From Acinetobacter schindleri CIP 107287 (lineage in GTDB: Bacteria > Pseudomonadota > Gammaproteobacteria > Pseudomonadales > Moraxellaceae), in assembly GCF_000368625.1 (NCBI RefSeq), contig NZ_KB849574.1:248001-312000 (forward strand): a stretch of DNA of 64,000 bases, written 5' to 3'. The notes below the pieces were generated by a model, which made no database searches, had not been told where the DNA came from, and saw only the letters and a program-made list of their open reading frames with translations. The position numbers and the translations under genes are program-made. Each line of letters starts with the position of its first letter. Within the stretch, counting starts at the first letter, position 1. Positions 19,053-28,905 of the stretch are shown piece by piece.

Positions 19053-19204
19053 ACTGTGTCCAGTGAAGTTTAAAACCTGTATGAGATTTAATGAGAGGTC
19101 CAATTTATCAGGATACTTCTCTCTACCGTGTGTCAAATTACAACAATAAGCTCGTTTTCTCCTCGCTACAATAACCGCAATGGCTTTTGTAGGAGTCAGA
19201 AAAT

Positions 19205-19615
19205 ATGTTATCTGCATTTCGCCAAATGAAACTCGTGTTACCAGGCATGCTTCTGCTGTTGTCTGCATGTACGCATACGCCTACCCTGTCTCAAGCCGAA
19301 CGTGACGCTTATTTACAGCAGTATATTGGACAGTCTAGCCAAACCATTTATGCCAATCTGGATTTAAGCAAACTCGGCTACCAGCAGGTAAATGAACCTG
19401 TACTTTCAGCCGGGCAACTGGTCTATATCGTGCAGCGTCCCGTTGCACTTCCACTCTCTGTCGCTCAGCATCCGGTTGCCGGCACTGGAACCGTACCCAT
19501 TCCGGTGACACATAGTCCATCGCGTGGCTATGACGTAAACCTGCAATGTAAAATTGTTTTTGAACTCAAGGACAATATTGCACAAGCAGTGAAATATACC
19601 GGCCGAACCTGTTAA
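19205..19615 (+). CDS. Putative lipoprotein, intact paralogue of the upstream copy
   Basis: 136 residues. The signal peptide ends in the lipobox LLSAC (Cys about 21), so it is probably outer-membrane or periplasm-facing. AGGAG ribosome site. The mature part shares with its neighbour the YIGQ(S/T) segment near the N-terminus, a central loop of small residues with GTxxIP-like patterns, and an end IVFELKDNIAQAVKYTGRTC closely matching WFDLKDEIVQDIRYTGKAC. Two cysteines near the end may pair. No function recognised. Confidence 0.75.
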   Translation: MLSAFRQMKLVLPGMLLLLSACTHTPTLSQAERDAYLQQYIGQSSQTIYANLDLSKLGYQQVNEPVLSAGQLVYIVQRPVALPLSVAQHPVAGTGTVPIPVTHSPSRGYDVNLQCKIVFELKDNIAQAVKYTGRTC

Positions 19616-19627
19616 TTCAGCAGACAC

Positions 19628-19656
19628 AAAAAAACGCAGCCTGAGCTGCGTTTTTT
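19628..19656. terminator. Bidirectional terminator between lipoprotein and leuB
   Basis: ACGCAGC/GCTGCGT stem with CTGA loop, flanked by A-run and T-run so it can serve both convergent genes. Confidence 0.85.
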
Positions 19657-19679
19657 ATTGATCAGTTCTGGAGTGAAAT

Positions 19680-20759
19680 TTAGTTCAATGCAGCAACTAC
19701 TGCCTGGCCCATTTCCACTGTACCGACTTTGCTCATGCCTTCGGACATAATATCCGCAGTACGTAAACCTTGATCCAATACATGACCTACTGCATCTTCA
19801 ATTGCTTTTGCAGCCGCTTCTTCACGGAAGGTGTAACGCAGCATCATTGCAACAGACAGAATGGTTGCCAATGGATTTGCTAGGTTTTGACCTGCGATGT
19901 CTGGTGCAGAACCATGACATGGTTCATACATGCCTTTGCCATTCTCATCTAGAGAAGCAGATGGCAACATACCAATTGAACCCGTTAACATTGCCGCTTC
20001 GTCAGACAGAATATCACCGAACAGGTTAGAAGTGACAATTACGTCAAACTGTTTAGGCGCACGTACCAACTGCATTGCAGCATTGTCGACATACATATGC
20101 GACAGGTTGATGTCTGGATATTGCTCTTCTTTCAATGCAGTAACGGTTTGTTTCCAAAGCTCAGTCACTTCAAGCACGTTTGCTTTATCGACTGAACATA
20201 CTTTACCGCCACGCAGACCGGCAAGTTCAAATGCAACTTTGGCAATACGCTTGATTTCAGACTCTGAATACACATCAGTGTTAAAACCTTGTTTTTCACC
20301 ATTTTCCAGTTCACGGATACCACGTGGTTGACCGAAGTAGATACCACCTGTCAATTCACGTACGATCAGGATATCTAGACCAGCTACAATTTCAGGTTTC
20401 AGGCTAGACGCATCAGCAAGTTGCGGATAGAGAATCGCCGGACGCAGGTTCGCGAACAGGTTCAGTTCACTACGCAATTTTAACAGACCACGTTCAGGAC
20501 GAATTGAGCGTTCAATCGTATCCCATTTAGGACCACCCACAGCGCCAAGCAGAATTGCATCAGCTTTTTTTGCCTGCTCAGACGTCACATCTGGATAAGG
20601 TGCACCATGTGCATCAATCGCAGCACCACCCAACAGGCCATGTTCCCAGCTTAGATCTAAATTAAATTTTTCATTTACGCGAGTCAGCACTTGCTCTGCT
20701 GCTTTCACAATTTCAGGACCGATGCCGTCACCAGCTAAAATCAAAATTTGTTTAGACAT
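19680..20759 (-). CDS. leuB: 3-isopropylmalate dehydrogenase
   Basis: 359 residues from the ATG that has a GGAA ribosome site; a longer in-frame start would add MEYL. It oxidises and decarboxylates 3-isopropylmalate in leucine synthesis with NAD. Family blocks: [12 protein letters not shown] at the start, [11 protein letters not shown], the [14 protein letters not shown] region, and the [20 protein letters not shown] metal/substrate segment. Last gene of the leuC-leuD-lipoprotein-leuB series. Confidence 0.96.
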   Translation of the reverse strand: MSKQILILAGDGIGPEIVKAAEQVLTRVNEKFNLDLSWEHGLLGGAAIDAHGAPYPDVTSEQAKKADAILLGAVGGPKWDTIERSIRPERGLLKLRSELNLFANLRPAILYPQLADASSLKPEIVAGLDILIVRELTGGIYFGQPRGIRELENGEKQGFNTDVYSESEIKRIAKVAFELAGLRGGKVCSVDKANVLEVTELWKQTVTALKEEQYPDINLSHMYVDNAAMQLVRAPKQFDVIVTSNLFGDILSDEAAMLTGSIGMLPSASLDENGKGMYEPCHGSAPDIAGQNLANPLATILSVAMMLRYTFREEAAAKAIEDAVGHVLDQGLRTADIMSEGMSKVGTVEMGQAVVAALN

Positions 20760-20799
20760 GAGATATTCCATTTATAAAGTCAGCATTTCGCTGACTGGG

Positions 20800-21363
20800 T
20801 TAAATTTTCTGTTCTACAAACTCGGCAATGCCAGTTTCAACATTGTATGGCTTGCAGAAGCGTCGAATTATTTTGGTGTTTTGCAACAGATCTACACACA
20901 GTGGATCCGGTGCAGAGGCCTGCAATAAGCTGGTGTTTCGAGTCGAGCGCTGGCGATACATCTTAAAGGTGTACTTATGCTTGGCCTGAAAGTTCTGGAA
21001 TACATGTAGAACTTCGGCCTTATCCGGACTAATCGGATAAAAGCGTACCACCAGTTCATGCTGCCCCGCGGGTACCGACAGGTAAACCGGATTAGGCTCT
21101 TTCAGGCTTTTTGCTTGTAAACGCACAAGTTTGAGCTTGAGCGCTTCACTCTCCACATGTCGTTTTTCAGCATTGATGATCTTGATATCATCCATACGTT
21201 CAAAATTACAATCGTGGGTACCTGAACAATAAATCAGGGCATCTGAACTATTTACAGCCGAATCTGTCAATTTCTTCAACTGTATCGTATCGATGGTCTG
21301 ACATGCTGTCATTAACATCGAAACCGTACCCAATGCAAATAACTGTTTCCAATAGCTGGCCAT
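20800..21363 (-). CDS. Putative lipoprotein inserted between leuD and leuB
   Basis: 187 residues. Signal peptide with lipobox LMTAC (Cys about 21). The mature part has strand-rich segments (for example VYLSVPAGQHELVVRFYPIS) reminiscent of carbohydrate- or PEGA-like beta folds, and three Cys that could form disulfides (CSGTHDC, and CVDLL/RRFCKPY). The same-strand position suggests co-transcription with the leucine genes, though no link to leucine synthesis is evident. Function unknown. Confidence 0.75.
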   Translation of the reverse strand: MASYWKQLFALGTVSMLMTACQTIDTIQLKKLTDSAVNSSDALIYCSGTHDCNFERMDDIKIINAEKRHVESEALKLKLVRLQAKSLKEPNPVYLSVPAGQHELVVRFYPISPDKAEVLHVFQNFQAKHKYTFKMYRQRSTRNTSLLQASAPDPLCVDLLQNTKIIRRFCKPYNVETGIAEFVEQKI

Positions 21364-21449
21364 GCTGAATGTCTAACCCAAACGAAATTTCCATGATTTC
21401 ACGATATTAGCAAGGGTTAGACTTTCCCGCTATGACAATTTAACTAGAT

Positions 21450-22100
21450 TTAGCCACTAATTTCTGCAAATACCCAAGGGCGCGATTGTTTGGTTTTTTC
21501 TTCATAAGCACGAATCGCATCGGCATCCTGCAAAGTTAAACCGATGTCATCCAAACCGTTTAAAAGACAATGCTTGCGGAATGGATCAACTTCAAACTTG
21601 AAACTTTCACCTGACGGGGTACGCACTTCTTGCGCTGCAAGATCAATTGTTAATTGATAACCTTCAGTCGCAGCACATTCTCTAAATAACTGATCAACAA
21701 TTTCTTCAGACAGGATTACTGGCAACATGCCGTTTTTAAAACTGTTATTGAAGAAAATATCCGCATAGCTTGGTGCAATTACGGTACGGAAACCGTATTC
21801 ATTCAATGCCCATGGCGCATGCTCGCGACTTGAACCACAACCAAAGTTTGCACGTGAAATTAAAATTGATGCACCTTGGTAACGGGGTTTGTTTAACTCA
21901 AAATCAGGGTTTAAGGGACGTTTTGAATTATCCTGACCTAAATAACCTTCATCCAAGTAACGCAATTCATCAAATAAATTTTCACCAAAACCGGTGCGTT
22001 TGATCGATTTTAAAAACTGTTTTGGAATAATTAAGTCGGTATCTACATTGGCACGGTCTAATGGTGCAACGATACCTTGTTCAACGGTATATTTTTTCAT
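21450..22100 (-). CDS. leuD: 3-isopropylmalate dehydratase small subunit
   Basis: 216 residues. With LeuC it isomerises 2- to 3-isopropylmalate. The conserved [13 protein letters not shown] segment (about residues 87-99) and the opening [12 protein letters not shown] are diagnostic of the aconitase-type swivelling domain. Follows leuC after a 100-base spacer holding a dispersed repeat. Confidence 0.96.
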   Translation of the reverse strand: MKKYTVEQGIVAPLDRANVDTDLIIPKQFLKSIKRTGFGENLFDELRYLDEGYLGQDNSKRPLNPDFELNKPRYQGASILISRANFGCGSSREHAPWALNEYGFRTVIAPSYADIFFNNSFKNGMLPVILSEEIVDQLFRECAATEGYQLTIDLAAQEVRTPSGESFKFEVDPFRKHCLLNGLDDIGLTLQDADAIRAYEEKTKQSRPWVFAEISG

Positions 22101-22122
22101 GATTATTTCTCACTGAATCCGT

Positions 22123-22192
22123 AACCTCTCCCTAACCCTCTCCTAACAGGAGAGGATACTCCTTCTCCCTCTGGGAGAAGGTTGGGATGAGG
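22123..22192. repeat. Dispersed intergenic repeat, copy 2 (leuC-leuD spacer)
   Basis: CTCTCCTAACAGGAGAG is an inverted repeat, followed by CTTCTCCC...GGGAGAAG. Same polypyrimidine-hairpin style as the copies near 17000 and 53260. It sits inside the leuC-leuD transcription unit. Confidence 0.65.
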
Positions 22193-22200
22193 GCTTAAAC

Positions 22201-23634
22201 TTAGAATGAACGTACATCAACAAAGTGACCGGCAATTGCGGCTGCGGCTGCCATTGCTGGGCTCACCAAGTGGGTACGACCGCCATTGCCCTGACGACCT
22301 TCGAAGTTACGATTCGAGGTAGATGCACAGTGCTCGCCCGGCTGTAACTTATCAGCGTTCATGGCTAAGCACATTGAACAACCCGGCTCACGCCATTCAA
22401 AGCCTGCTTCAATCAGGATTTTATCTAAACCTTCAGCTTCAGCTTGTGCTTTGACCAAACCAGAACCTGGAACGACCATCGCCTGTTTAATGCTCGGTGC
22501 AACCTTTTTACCTTTCGCCACTTCAGCCGCAGCACGAATATCTTCAATACGTGAATTGGTACAAGAGCCGATAAATACACGGTCTAACTGGATATCAGAC
22601 AAGGCCTGACCAGCAGTTAAACCCATGTATTGATAAGCACGTGTCCAGTCATTGCGTTGTACGTCATCTTTTGCCTGTTCTAAAGTAGGCACTGCCTGAG
22701 AGACTGGAATCACCATTTCAGGAGAAGTCCCCCAAGATACTTGTGGTTCAATCTCTTCACCTTGTAATACCACAACGGTATCAAAGTGCGCACCTTCATC
22801 AGAATGCAAGGTATTCCAGTAAGCAACGGCTTGATCCCACTGCTCACCTTTCGGTGCATATGGACGGTTTTTCACATATTCAATGGTTTTATCATCGACT
22901 GCCACCATACCAACACGGGCACCGCCTTCGATCGCCATATTACATACGGTCATACGACCTTCGATCGACATGTCGCGGAAGACCTGACCGCCAAATTCGA
23001 TGGCATGGCCTGTACCGCCCGCAGTCCCGATTTTGCCAATGATGGCTAAAACCACATCTTTTGGAGTTACGCCTTGACCCAATTTTCCGTCAACGCGCAC
23101 CAACATGTTTTTCATTTTCTTTTGAACCAGGCATTGGGTTGCCAATACATGTTCAACTTCAGAAGTTCCGATACCATGTGCCAAACAGCCGAAGGCACCA
23201 TGCGTTGCAGTGTGTGAGTCACCGCACACAACCGTCATCCCAGGCAAGGTCAAGCCCTGTTCTGGACCCACAACATGCGCAATACCTTGGCGAACATCAT
23301 TAATGTCAAACTGCACCACCTTAAAAGTTTTACAGTTGTCATCTAAGGTTTGTACCTGGATACGTGAAGTTTCATCTTCAATCCCAGAAATACCTTCTGA
23401 ACGTTCTTTGGTAGAAGTCGGTACGTTATGGTCTGGCGTTGCCACGTTCGCGCTTAAACGCCATGGTTTACGACCCGCCAGTTGTAAGCCTTCGAATGCC
23501 TGCGGAGAAGTTACTTCATGCAATAAATGACGGTCGATATAAAGTAAAGCTGAACCATCGTCACGCTGTTTTACTAAATGGTCATCCCATAACTTATCGT
23601 ATAATGTTTTTGCTGTTTGGGTCTCGCCTGCCAT
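22201..23634 (-). CDS. leuC: 3-isopropylmalate dehydratase large subunit
   Basis: 477 residues from [11 protein letters not shown], whose ATG has GGAG nine bases upstream; a GTG five codons earlier is less likely because it overlaps that site. It carries the [4Fe-4S] cluster: cysteines in [12 protein letters not shown] and [24 protein letters not shown] is a further family block. First gene of the leucine operon. Confidence 0.96.
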   Translation of the reverse strand: MAGETQTAKTLYDKLWDDHLVKQRDDGSALLYIDRHLLHEVTSPQAFEGLQLAGRKPWRLSANVATPDHNVPTSTKERSEGISGIEDETSRIQVQTLDDNCKTFKVVQFDINDVRQGIAHVVGPEQGLTLPGMTVVCGDSHTATHGAFGCLAHGIGTSEVEHVLATQCLVQKKMKNMLVRVDGKLGQGVTPKDVVLAIIGKIGTAGGTGHAIEFGGQVFRDMSIEGRMTVCNMAIEGGARVGMVAVDDKTIEYVKNRPYAPKGEQWDQAVAYWNTLHSDEGAHFDTVVVLQGEEIEPQVSWGTSPEMVIPVSQAVPTLEQAKDDVQRNDWTRAYQYMGLTAGQALSDIQLDRVFIGSCTNSRIEDIRAAAEVAKGKKVAPSIKQAMVVPGSGLVKAQAEAEGLDKILIEAGFEWREPGCSMCLAMNADKLQPGEHCASTSNRNFEGRQGNGGRTHLVSPAMAAAAAIAGHFVDVRSF

Positions 23635-23900
23635 GTCGATGTACTCCACTGGACTGGGTAAATTCTATCTCTAATTTTGATTATATCGCTGCGGTCACAT
23701 AAATCTAATTTATCATTTTTATTAGTTAATAAACTTTTTGGAATCTTTAAAATTGGATTCTAAACAGACCAATATTGATTTTTATTTAATCTAATTTTCC
23801 GATCATTTTTTGCAAAATATACGTTTTTACAAATTAAATGAGAATTATTATTATTTATTCATACAGAAAACATTGAATTTATTTTTTGAGGAATATCGAC

Positions 23901-24140
23901 ATGGCACACGTTCAAAAATTTGTTGTAGATAATCAGCGTATGTTCAAGAAAACCTTGAGCTATTACGTCATGCACATCACGGTAGCCATGTTAGTCGGTT
24001 ATTTTGTGACTGGTAGTTTAGCCATGGCAATTGCATTAAGTTTATTAGAACCGACTGTTCAGGCTGTTGCTTTCTTCTTCCACGAAAAAGCCTGGGAAGC
24101 AAAATCTGAACAGAGCAATAATGAGGAAATCACAGCCTAA
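23901..24140 (+). CDS. DUF2061 family membrane protein
   Basis: 79 residues from ATG 23901 (GAGG ribosome site); the in-frame TTG at 23886 is not needed. A basic start (QRMFKKTLSYYVMHIT) leads to two hydrophobic segments about 27-58, containing the family GYFVTGSLAMAIALSLLEP pattern with a trailing acidic tail. Function of DUF2061 proteins is unknown. It lies between leuC (divergent) and the LysR gene. Confidence 0.8.
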   Translation: MAHVQKFVVDNQRMFKKTLSYYVMHITVAMLVGYFVTGSLAMAIALSLLEPTVQAVAFFFHEKAWEAKSEQSNNEEITA

Positions 24141-24168
24141 ATTCTTTTCTGTCCTTATTCCTCGTTTT

Positions 24169-24197
24169 GCCACCGCTTACCCTCGGTGGCTTTTTTT
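24169..24197 (+). terminator. Intrinsic terminator after the DUF2061 gene
   Basis: GCCACCG/CGGTGGC stem, eight-base loop, seven T. Confidence 0.85.
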
Positions 24198-24259
24198 ATT
24201 GATGCATATCCGATTTTTATAAAATATTTTTTTGGGTTCGAGCCGCTATTTCCAGCTAT

Positions 24260-24349
24260 CTATTGTATTAGCGATCAATGAATGTCGGATTTTACAACAA
24301 TAGATACAACTTTTCCTTTGATTTATTCTTAAAATATTACAACAATAGA
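24260..24349 (+). promoter_or_regulatory. Repeated ACAATAG boxes upstream of the LysR gene
   Basis: A perfect 13-base direct repeat TTACAACAATAGA at 24292-24304 and 24337-24349 (45 bases start to start), plus the inverse CTATTGTA at 24260-24267. This array precedes the LysR start at 24383 and could be its own operator. Confidence 0.5.
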
Positions 24350-24382
24350 GATACGCATAAAAAATCTTTATAGGTGATTAAG

Positions 24383-25252
24383 ATGAATCTCGCAGCCTTT
24401 GAAGCCTTTGTAAAAGTCATGGAAACTGGATCAATTTCTCTGGCGGCAGATCAGCTTTTTATTACTCAACCCGCCGTGACCAAACGGATTCATAGTCTGG
24501 AAGAGTATTTTGGAGTCAAGCTGTTTGAATCAGCGGGTCGTGGTGTACAAGCAACCCATGCCGCGCATTCGCTGTTACCGAAAGTGAAAAACTGGCTGAA
24601 TGAACTGGGCGATATTCATCATACCCTTAGTCATGAACAAGGCCAGATTCAGGGCAAACTGAAAATTGGTACCAGTCATCATATTGGTCTACATCACCTT
24701 CCAGCACATTTGCGTCAGTATGTACTGCAATATCCGGATGTGACCCTGGATGTGCACTTTGTTGATTCTGAACAGGCGCATGAACAGGTGATTGCCGGTG
24801 ACTTGGAACTGGCTTTCCTGACTTTACCTCCACATGGCGATGAACGGTTGAACTATGTGACTATCTGGAACGATCCATTGGTGTTTGTAGTTGCTCCCTT
24901 CCATCCATTGGCCCAGCAGAAGAATCTGTCACTGGACGATCTGGTGCATTACCCGAGCCTGTTACCGTCTGCACAAACCTATACCACGCAAATTACCATG
25001 GCAGAGTTTGAAAAGCGTGGTGTCAAACCAAAGATCACCATGAGTAATAATCCACTCGAATCGATCCGCATGCTGGTTTCCATTGGTCTGGGCTGGTCAG
25101 TACTACCACAAACTCTTGTAAATCATGATTTGCAACAGCTGGATATTCCTCTGGAAATGAATCGCCAGCTTGGCATGGTCTGGCATCCGGGACGTACCCA
25201 GTCCAAAGCTGCACAGGCCCTGGTTGAGTTAATGCAACAGCCTAAACTCTAA
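24383..25252 (+). CDS. LysR-family transcriptional regulator near the leucine operon
   Basis: About 289 residues from ATG 24383, preceded by AGGTGA; the in-frame GTG at 24374 overlaps that site. Residues 1-60 are the helix-turn-helix (NLAAFEAFVKVMETGSISLA, QLFITQPAVTKRIHSLEEYF); the remainder is the substrate-binding domain with the usual two lobes. A LysR gene next to leuC is common in pseudomonads and relatives, so control of leuCDB is a reasonable inference, but the DUF2061 gene lies between them and direct evidence is lacking. Autoregulation is suggested by the boxes upstream. Confidence 0.88.
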   Translation: MNLAAFEAFVKVMETGSISLAADQLFITQPAVTKRIHSLEEYFGVKLFESAGRGVQATHAAHSLLPKVKNWLNELGDIHHTLSHEQGQIQGKLKIGTSHHIGLHHLPAHLRQYVLQYPDVTLDVHFVDSEQAHEQVIAGDLELAFLTLPPHGDERLNYVTIWNDPLVFVVAPFHPLAQQKNLSLDDLVHYPSLLPSAQTYTTQITMAEFEKRGVKPKITMSNNPLESIRMLVSIGLGWSVLPQTLVNHDLQQLDIPLEMNRQLGMVWHPGRTQSKAAQALVELMQQPKL

Positions 25253-25275
25253 ATCACTTCATTTTAAAATAAGAG

Positions 25276-25304
25276 GCTGCGATGGATTCAATTCGCAGCA
25301 TTTT
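25276..25304 (+). terminator. Probable terminator of the LysR gene
   Basis: GCTGCGA/TCGCAGC stem with a ten-base loop followed by ATTTTG. Confidence 0.6.
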
Positions 25305-25411
25305 GTTACCTAAATGAGCAACAACTGCATCCTGCTTTGCATTAAGTTTAGGATATTCCCTGCGCGGACTTATCAGTGGAATATCTTAAAATTCTTCATG
25401 GAGTCTGATGG

Positions 25412-27607
25412 ATGCAGCCCGATTCAACCTTATTTAAACCTAACCAGCCAAATAGTAAGTCACCTACATATTTAGCAGACGACAGCCCTTGGCAACAGGG
25501 AAAAATTCGCCTGCTTCCAACGCCTAATTTAAACTTTGAAGACATTTCCACAGCGCGCCATGTGATTCGTGAATATTTCCTGAATACCTTTGACACCTAC
25601 GAATCCCTGTTTGACTGTCTGCGCAATGAAGAAGCATTTTATGTCAAACCGATTAGTCTGCGTCATCCGCTGATTTTCTATTTCGGTCATACCGCTACTT
25701 TTTTTGTCAATAAACTGCTGCTCAGCAAACTGATTCCTGAACAGCTGAATCCACATATGGAAAGTATCTTTGCCATCGGTGTAGATGAGATGAGCTGGGA
25801 CGATCTGGATGATCAGAATTATGACTGGCCTGAAGTCAGTGAAGTAAAAGCGTATCGGCACCGGGTACGAGCCTTGGTACTGAAGATCATAGAAAATGCA
25901 CCTCTAGAACTACCACTCAACTGGCAGAATCCATGGTGGTCAATCCTGATGGGTATTGAGCATGAACGGATCCATCTGGAAACTTCGTCGGTATTGATTC
26001 GACAACATCAACTGCAATATGTGCAGAATCATCCACTATGGCATGCCCGAATCCTGACTGGCCCTGCACCAGAAAACCAGCTTCTTCCTGTTCCTGCGGG
26101 AACGGTTCGACTGAATAAAAATTTCACTGATCCATATTATGGCTGGGACAATGAATACGGTCTGCATGAAGCGGAAATCAATGCGTTTCAGGCATCACAA
26201 TTTCTGGTGTCCAATCAGGAATTTTTCAACTTTGTCGAAGCTGATGGTTATCAGCAGTCAGAATACTGGAGTGAAGAAGGTAACGCCTGGCTGGAATTTA
26301 TTGAAGCGCAACATCCAAGCTTCTGGATCAAAAAAGAGGATGGCTGGCATTTGCGTATCATGCTGGAAGAAATTCCGATGCCGTGGGATTGGCCAGTCGA
26401 GGTGAATTACCACGAAGCCAAAGCCTTCTGTAACTGGAAATCAGCACAAACCGGTGAATCAATCCGTTTGCCGAGCGAAGATGAATGGTATCGGCTGTAT
26501 GACCATGTCGGCCTGAATCCTAAACGACCGCTACCTTTAGAAGCCAATATCGCCTTGCAACATGCACCTAATCCTTGTCCGGTACACCAGTTCCAGCAAG
26601 GCGAGTTTTATGATGTACAAGGCAATGTCTGGCAATGGACTGAAACTGCAATCTATCCCTTTGAAGGTTTTCAGGTCCATCCAATTTATGATGACTTTAG
26701 TACCCCAACCTTCGATGATCGGCATAACCTGATTAAAGGCGGTTCCTGGATTTCAGGTGGTAATGAAGCTTTGCATAGTTCCCGTTATGCCTTTAGACGA
26801 CACTTTTTCCAGCATGCGGGTTTTCGCTATGTGGCTGGGTCAGATGAACCAGTTTCACCCTATCATTCACATTATCAGACGGATGAACTGATTTCGCAGT
26901 ATCTGGAATTTCAGTACGGTCAGGAGTATTTTGGCATTCCGAATTTTGCCAGGTCTCTCATTATCCTCGCCGAGCCTTATTTTGTAAAAACTGCCAGAAA
27001 AAAAGCACTCGATCTTGGCTGTGCCACAGGACGCGCCAGCTTTGAACTTGCGCAGCATTTTGCACAGGTAACAGGTCTAGATTTCTCGGCACGTTTTATT
27101 CAGCAAGGTATAGCCTTAGCGCAAGGTGCAACTTTAGGTTATACCATTCCGGTTGAAGGTGAACTGGTCGAATATAAATCCTGTTCACTGCAAGGGACTG
27201 GACTTGATCAGGTTGCTCACAAGGTCGAGTTTTATCAGGCGGATGCCTGCAATCTAAAACCGCAATTTAAGGAATACGATTTCATTCTGGCAGCCAATCT
27301 GATTGATCGGCTGCACCACCCTAAAGCCTTTTTGCACGAGATTCATCAGCGACTAAATATTGGTGGCATTCTAATGCTGGCTTCACCTTATACCTGGCTG
27401 GATGAACATACCGCGCGTAGTGAATGGTTAGGCGGTTTTAAGCAGGCTGGAGAAAATTTTACGACCTTAGATGGAATACAGGAATTATTGAGTCCACATT
27501 TTGAAATGCTGGCTGAACCTATAGATGTTCCTTTTGTGATCCGTGAAACAGCGCGTAAATATCAACATACCCTGTCACAGGTCACTTTATGGAAACGCAT
27601 ACGTTAA
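25412..27607 (+). CDS. ovoA: 5-histidylcysteine sulfoxide synthase/ovothiol methyltransferase
   Basis: 731 residues, the length of fused OvoA. The N-terminal DinB-like domain has the iron site: H93 in FYFGHTATF and the HX3HXE motif H184-H188-E190 in GIEHERIHLET. The middle is a formylglycine-generating-enzyme-like domain (about 225-480; VSNQEFFNFVEADGYQ, LPSEDEWYRLYDHVG, GNVWQWTET, GGSWISGG). From about 531 a SAM methyltransferase follows (ALDLGCATGRASFELAQ). OvoA couples cysteine to histidine C5 and the C-terminal domain methylates the imidazole, giving ovothiol A with a separate lyase, OvoB, which is not in this window. GGAG lies eight bases before the ATG. A terminator follows, so it is monocistronic. 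Confidence 0.93.
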   Translation: MQPDSTLFKPNQPNSKSPTYLADDSPWQQGKIRLLPTPNLNFEDISTARHVIREYFLNTFDTYESLFDCLRNEEAFYVKPISLRHPLIFYFGHTATFFVNKLLLSKLIPEQLNPHMESIFAIGVDEMSWDDLDDQNYDWPEVSEVKAYRHRVRALVLKIIENAPLELPLNWQNPWWSILMGIEHERIHLETSSVLIRQHQLQYVQNHPLWHARILTGPAPENQLLPVPAGTVRLNKNFTDPYYGWDNEYGLHEAEINAFQASQFLVSNQEFFNFVEADGYQQSEYWSEEGNAWLEFIEAQHPSFWIKKEDGWHLRIMLEEIPMPWDWPVEVNYHEAKAFCNWKSAQTGESIRLPSEDEWYRLYDHVGLNPKRPLPLEANIALQHAPNPCPVHQFQQGEFYDVQGNVWQWTETAIYPFEGFQVHPIYDDFSTPTFDDRHNLIKGGSWISGGNEALHSSRYAFRRHFFQHAGFRYVAGSDEPVSPYHSHYQTDELISQYLEFQYGQEYFGIPNFARSLIILAEPYFVKTARKKALDLGCATGRASFELAQHFAQVTGLDFSARFIQQGIALAQGATLGYTIPVEGELVEYKSCSLQGTGLDQVAHKVEFYQADACNLKPQFKEYDFILAANLIDRLHHPKAFLHEIHQRLNIGGILMLASPYTWLDEHTARSEWLGGFKQAGENFTTLDGIQELLSPHFEMLAEPIDVPFVIRETARKYQHTLSQVTLWKRIR

Positions 27608-27624
27608 GATGCCAAAATCAAATA

Positions 27625-27650
27625 AAAAGCCAGTCATCGGACTGGCTTTT
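27625..27650. terminator. Bidirectional terminator after ovoA
   Basis: AAAAGCCAGTC/GACTGGCTTTT perfect 11-bp stem with ATCG loop; serves ovoA and the convergent DUF2789 gene. Confidence 0.85.
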
Positions 27651-27665
27651 GGTTTTAAGATACAT

Positions 27666-27914
27666 TCAGATTTCGATGGTCGCATCCTCATGCAGGGATT
27701 CATTCAGTTGGTCTACCACGATGGCCCATTCACCATCAGACGTAATCTTTTCAGCGAGAAACTGGCGCTGTGCCTCAGACCAGTAGGGTGCATCCAGCAG
27801 ATTAAAATCCTTATGCAGCTGATGATTGTTAATGAAGGTTGCAATTCCTTCCTCACTGGCATCCAGGCCCAACTGTTCAAATAGGTGCGTCATGCGTGGT
27901 CTTACTTTATTCAT
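27666..27914 (-). CDS. DUF2789 family protein
   Basis: 82 residues from MNKVRPRMTHLF; an in-frame ATG 13 codons upstream is possible but adds a Glu/Asn-rich head. Pattern LFEQLGLDASEEGIATFI...HKDFNLLDAPYWSEAQRQFLAEKI...EWAIVVDQLNESL fits DUF2789, small acidic proteins of unknown function. It converges on ovoA. Confidence 0.8.
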   Translation of the reverse strand: MNKVRPRMTHLFEQLGLDASEEGIATFINNHQLHKDFNLLDAPYWSEAQRQFLAEKITSDGEWAIVVDQLNESLHEDATIEI

Positions 27915-28024
27915 TTCAACTACCTCTGAGTTTCCCTTATTCTCATTATGCAAATTAAGCTTAGCATGAGCTGCAGTGAGCTAGTGTGACAATAGTTTAT
28001 TTTTCACCTTGAATCTGTGCACAT

Positions 28025-28050
28025 AAAAAAGCACAACCTGAGTTGTGCTT
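28025..28050 (-). terminator. Terminator of the HAD phosphatase gene
   Basis: AAGCACAAC/GTTGTGCTT stem, CTGA loop, T-run on the minus strand. Confidence 0.8.
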
Positions 28051-28074
28051 CACAGATTTGAACGCTGCAGATGA

Positions 28075-28725
28075 TTAAATCGACCAGTCCTGAATTTCCC
28101 AGCCCTGCTCTTTCGCCAGTGCTTCTAAACGATCATCCGGATTGACTGCAATGGCATGATCAGCATGTTCCAGCAAGAAGCGGTCATTGATTGAATCCGA
28201 ATAGGCCCAGGACTCGGTCACATCACGGCCTTCCAGCCACTGTTCCAGGCGGATCAGTTTGCCTTTTTGGTAACAGGCAGTATTGATCACTTTACCGGTA
28301 TATTTACCATCAACAATTTCAGCATTCGTCGCGATAATTTCGGTAATGCCAAATTCACGAAAAATTGGCGCAGTAATAAAGTCAGAAGTTGCAGTAATAC
28401 CGACCAATTCATGTCCTGCTTCACGGTGACGTTCAATTGCCTTAAAACCTTCTGGACGCATTTGCGGACGAATGACTTTTTGCATGAAGAGTTGATGTAG
28501 TTCAATCAGATAATCATTGTCATGTTTGGTTAAAAATTCAAAGACAAATTCATTATAGGCATAGGGGTCCAGCTGACCTTTTTTATAATCTTCATAGAAC
28601 TTGTCATTCATGGCACGGTGATGAACAGGGTCAACCAGGCCCTCGTTGACCAAGAATTCTCCCCAAGAATGATCCGAATCTGTATTTAACAAGGTGTGAT
28701 CGAGATCAAATAGCGCCAATTTCAT
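28075..28725 (-). CDS. HAD-IB family phosphatase
   Basis: 216 residues. Motif I is FDLDHTLLN with nucleophile D7 and D9; the HAD-IB cap lies in 30-100; motif II is ITATSDF; motif IV is YSDSINDRFLL. The SerB/CicA-like subfamily includes histidinol-phosphate phosphatases, and the neighbour order (this gene, rppH, ptsP) matches Pseudomonas, where the equivalent has been assigned as a histidinol-phosphatase. Substrate here is inferred, not shown. It diverges from rppH. Confidence 0.85.
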   Translation of the reverse strand: MKLALFDLDHTLLNTDSDHSWGEFLVNEGLVDPVHHRAMNDKFYEDYKKGQLDPYAYNEFVFEFLTKHDNDYLIELHQLFMQKVIRPQMRPEGFKAIERHREAGHELVGITATSDFITAPIFREFGITEIIATNAEIVDGKYTGKVINTACYQKGKLIRLEQWLEGRDVTESWAYSDSINDRFLLEHADHAIAVNPDDRLEALAKEQGWEIQDWSI

Positions 28726-28905
28726 GAAAATACTCGTAAAAACTGAAATTTAAGAAAAAAATTGTAAATCTATCTCCGCTAGTCGATAGAAATTCGTTAA
28801 GATCATAGCAATTTTAACATTTTTAAACTTTGCTTTTTTCGTGCTGGATACAGAAATAAAAATCCCCGAGGGCAAAGGCATAAATTACACAATATTAGGT
28901 GCCAA

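Noticed and set aside
22743..23702. Overlapping plus-strand ORFs within leuC
   Set aside because: They are frame shadows of leuC with His/Arg-rich composition.
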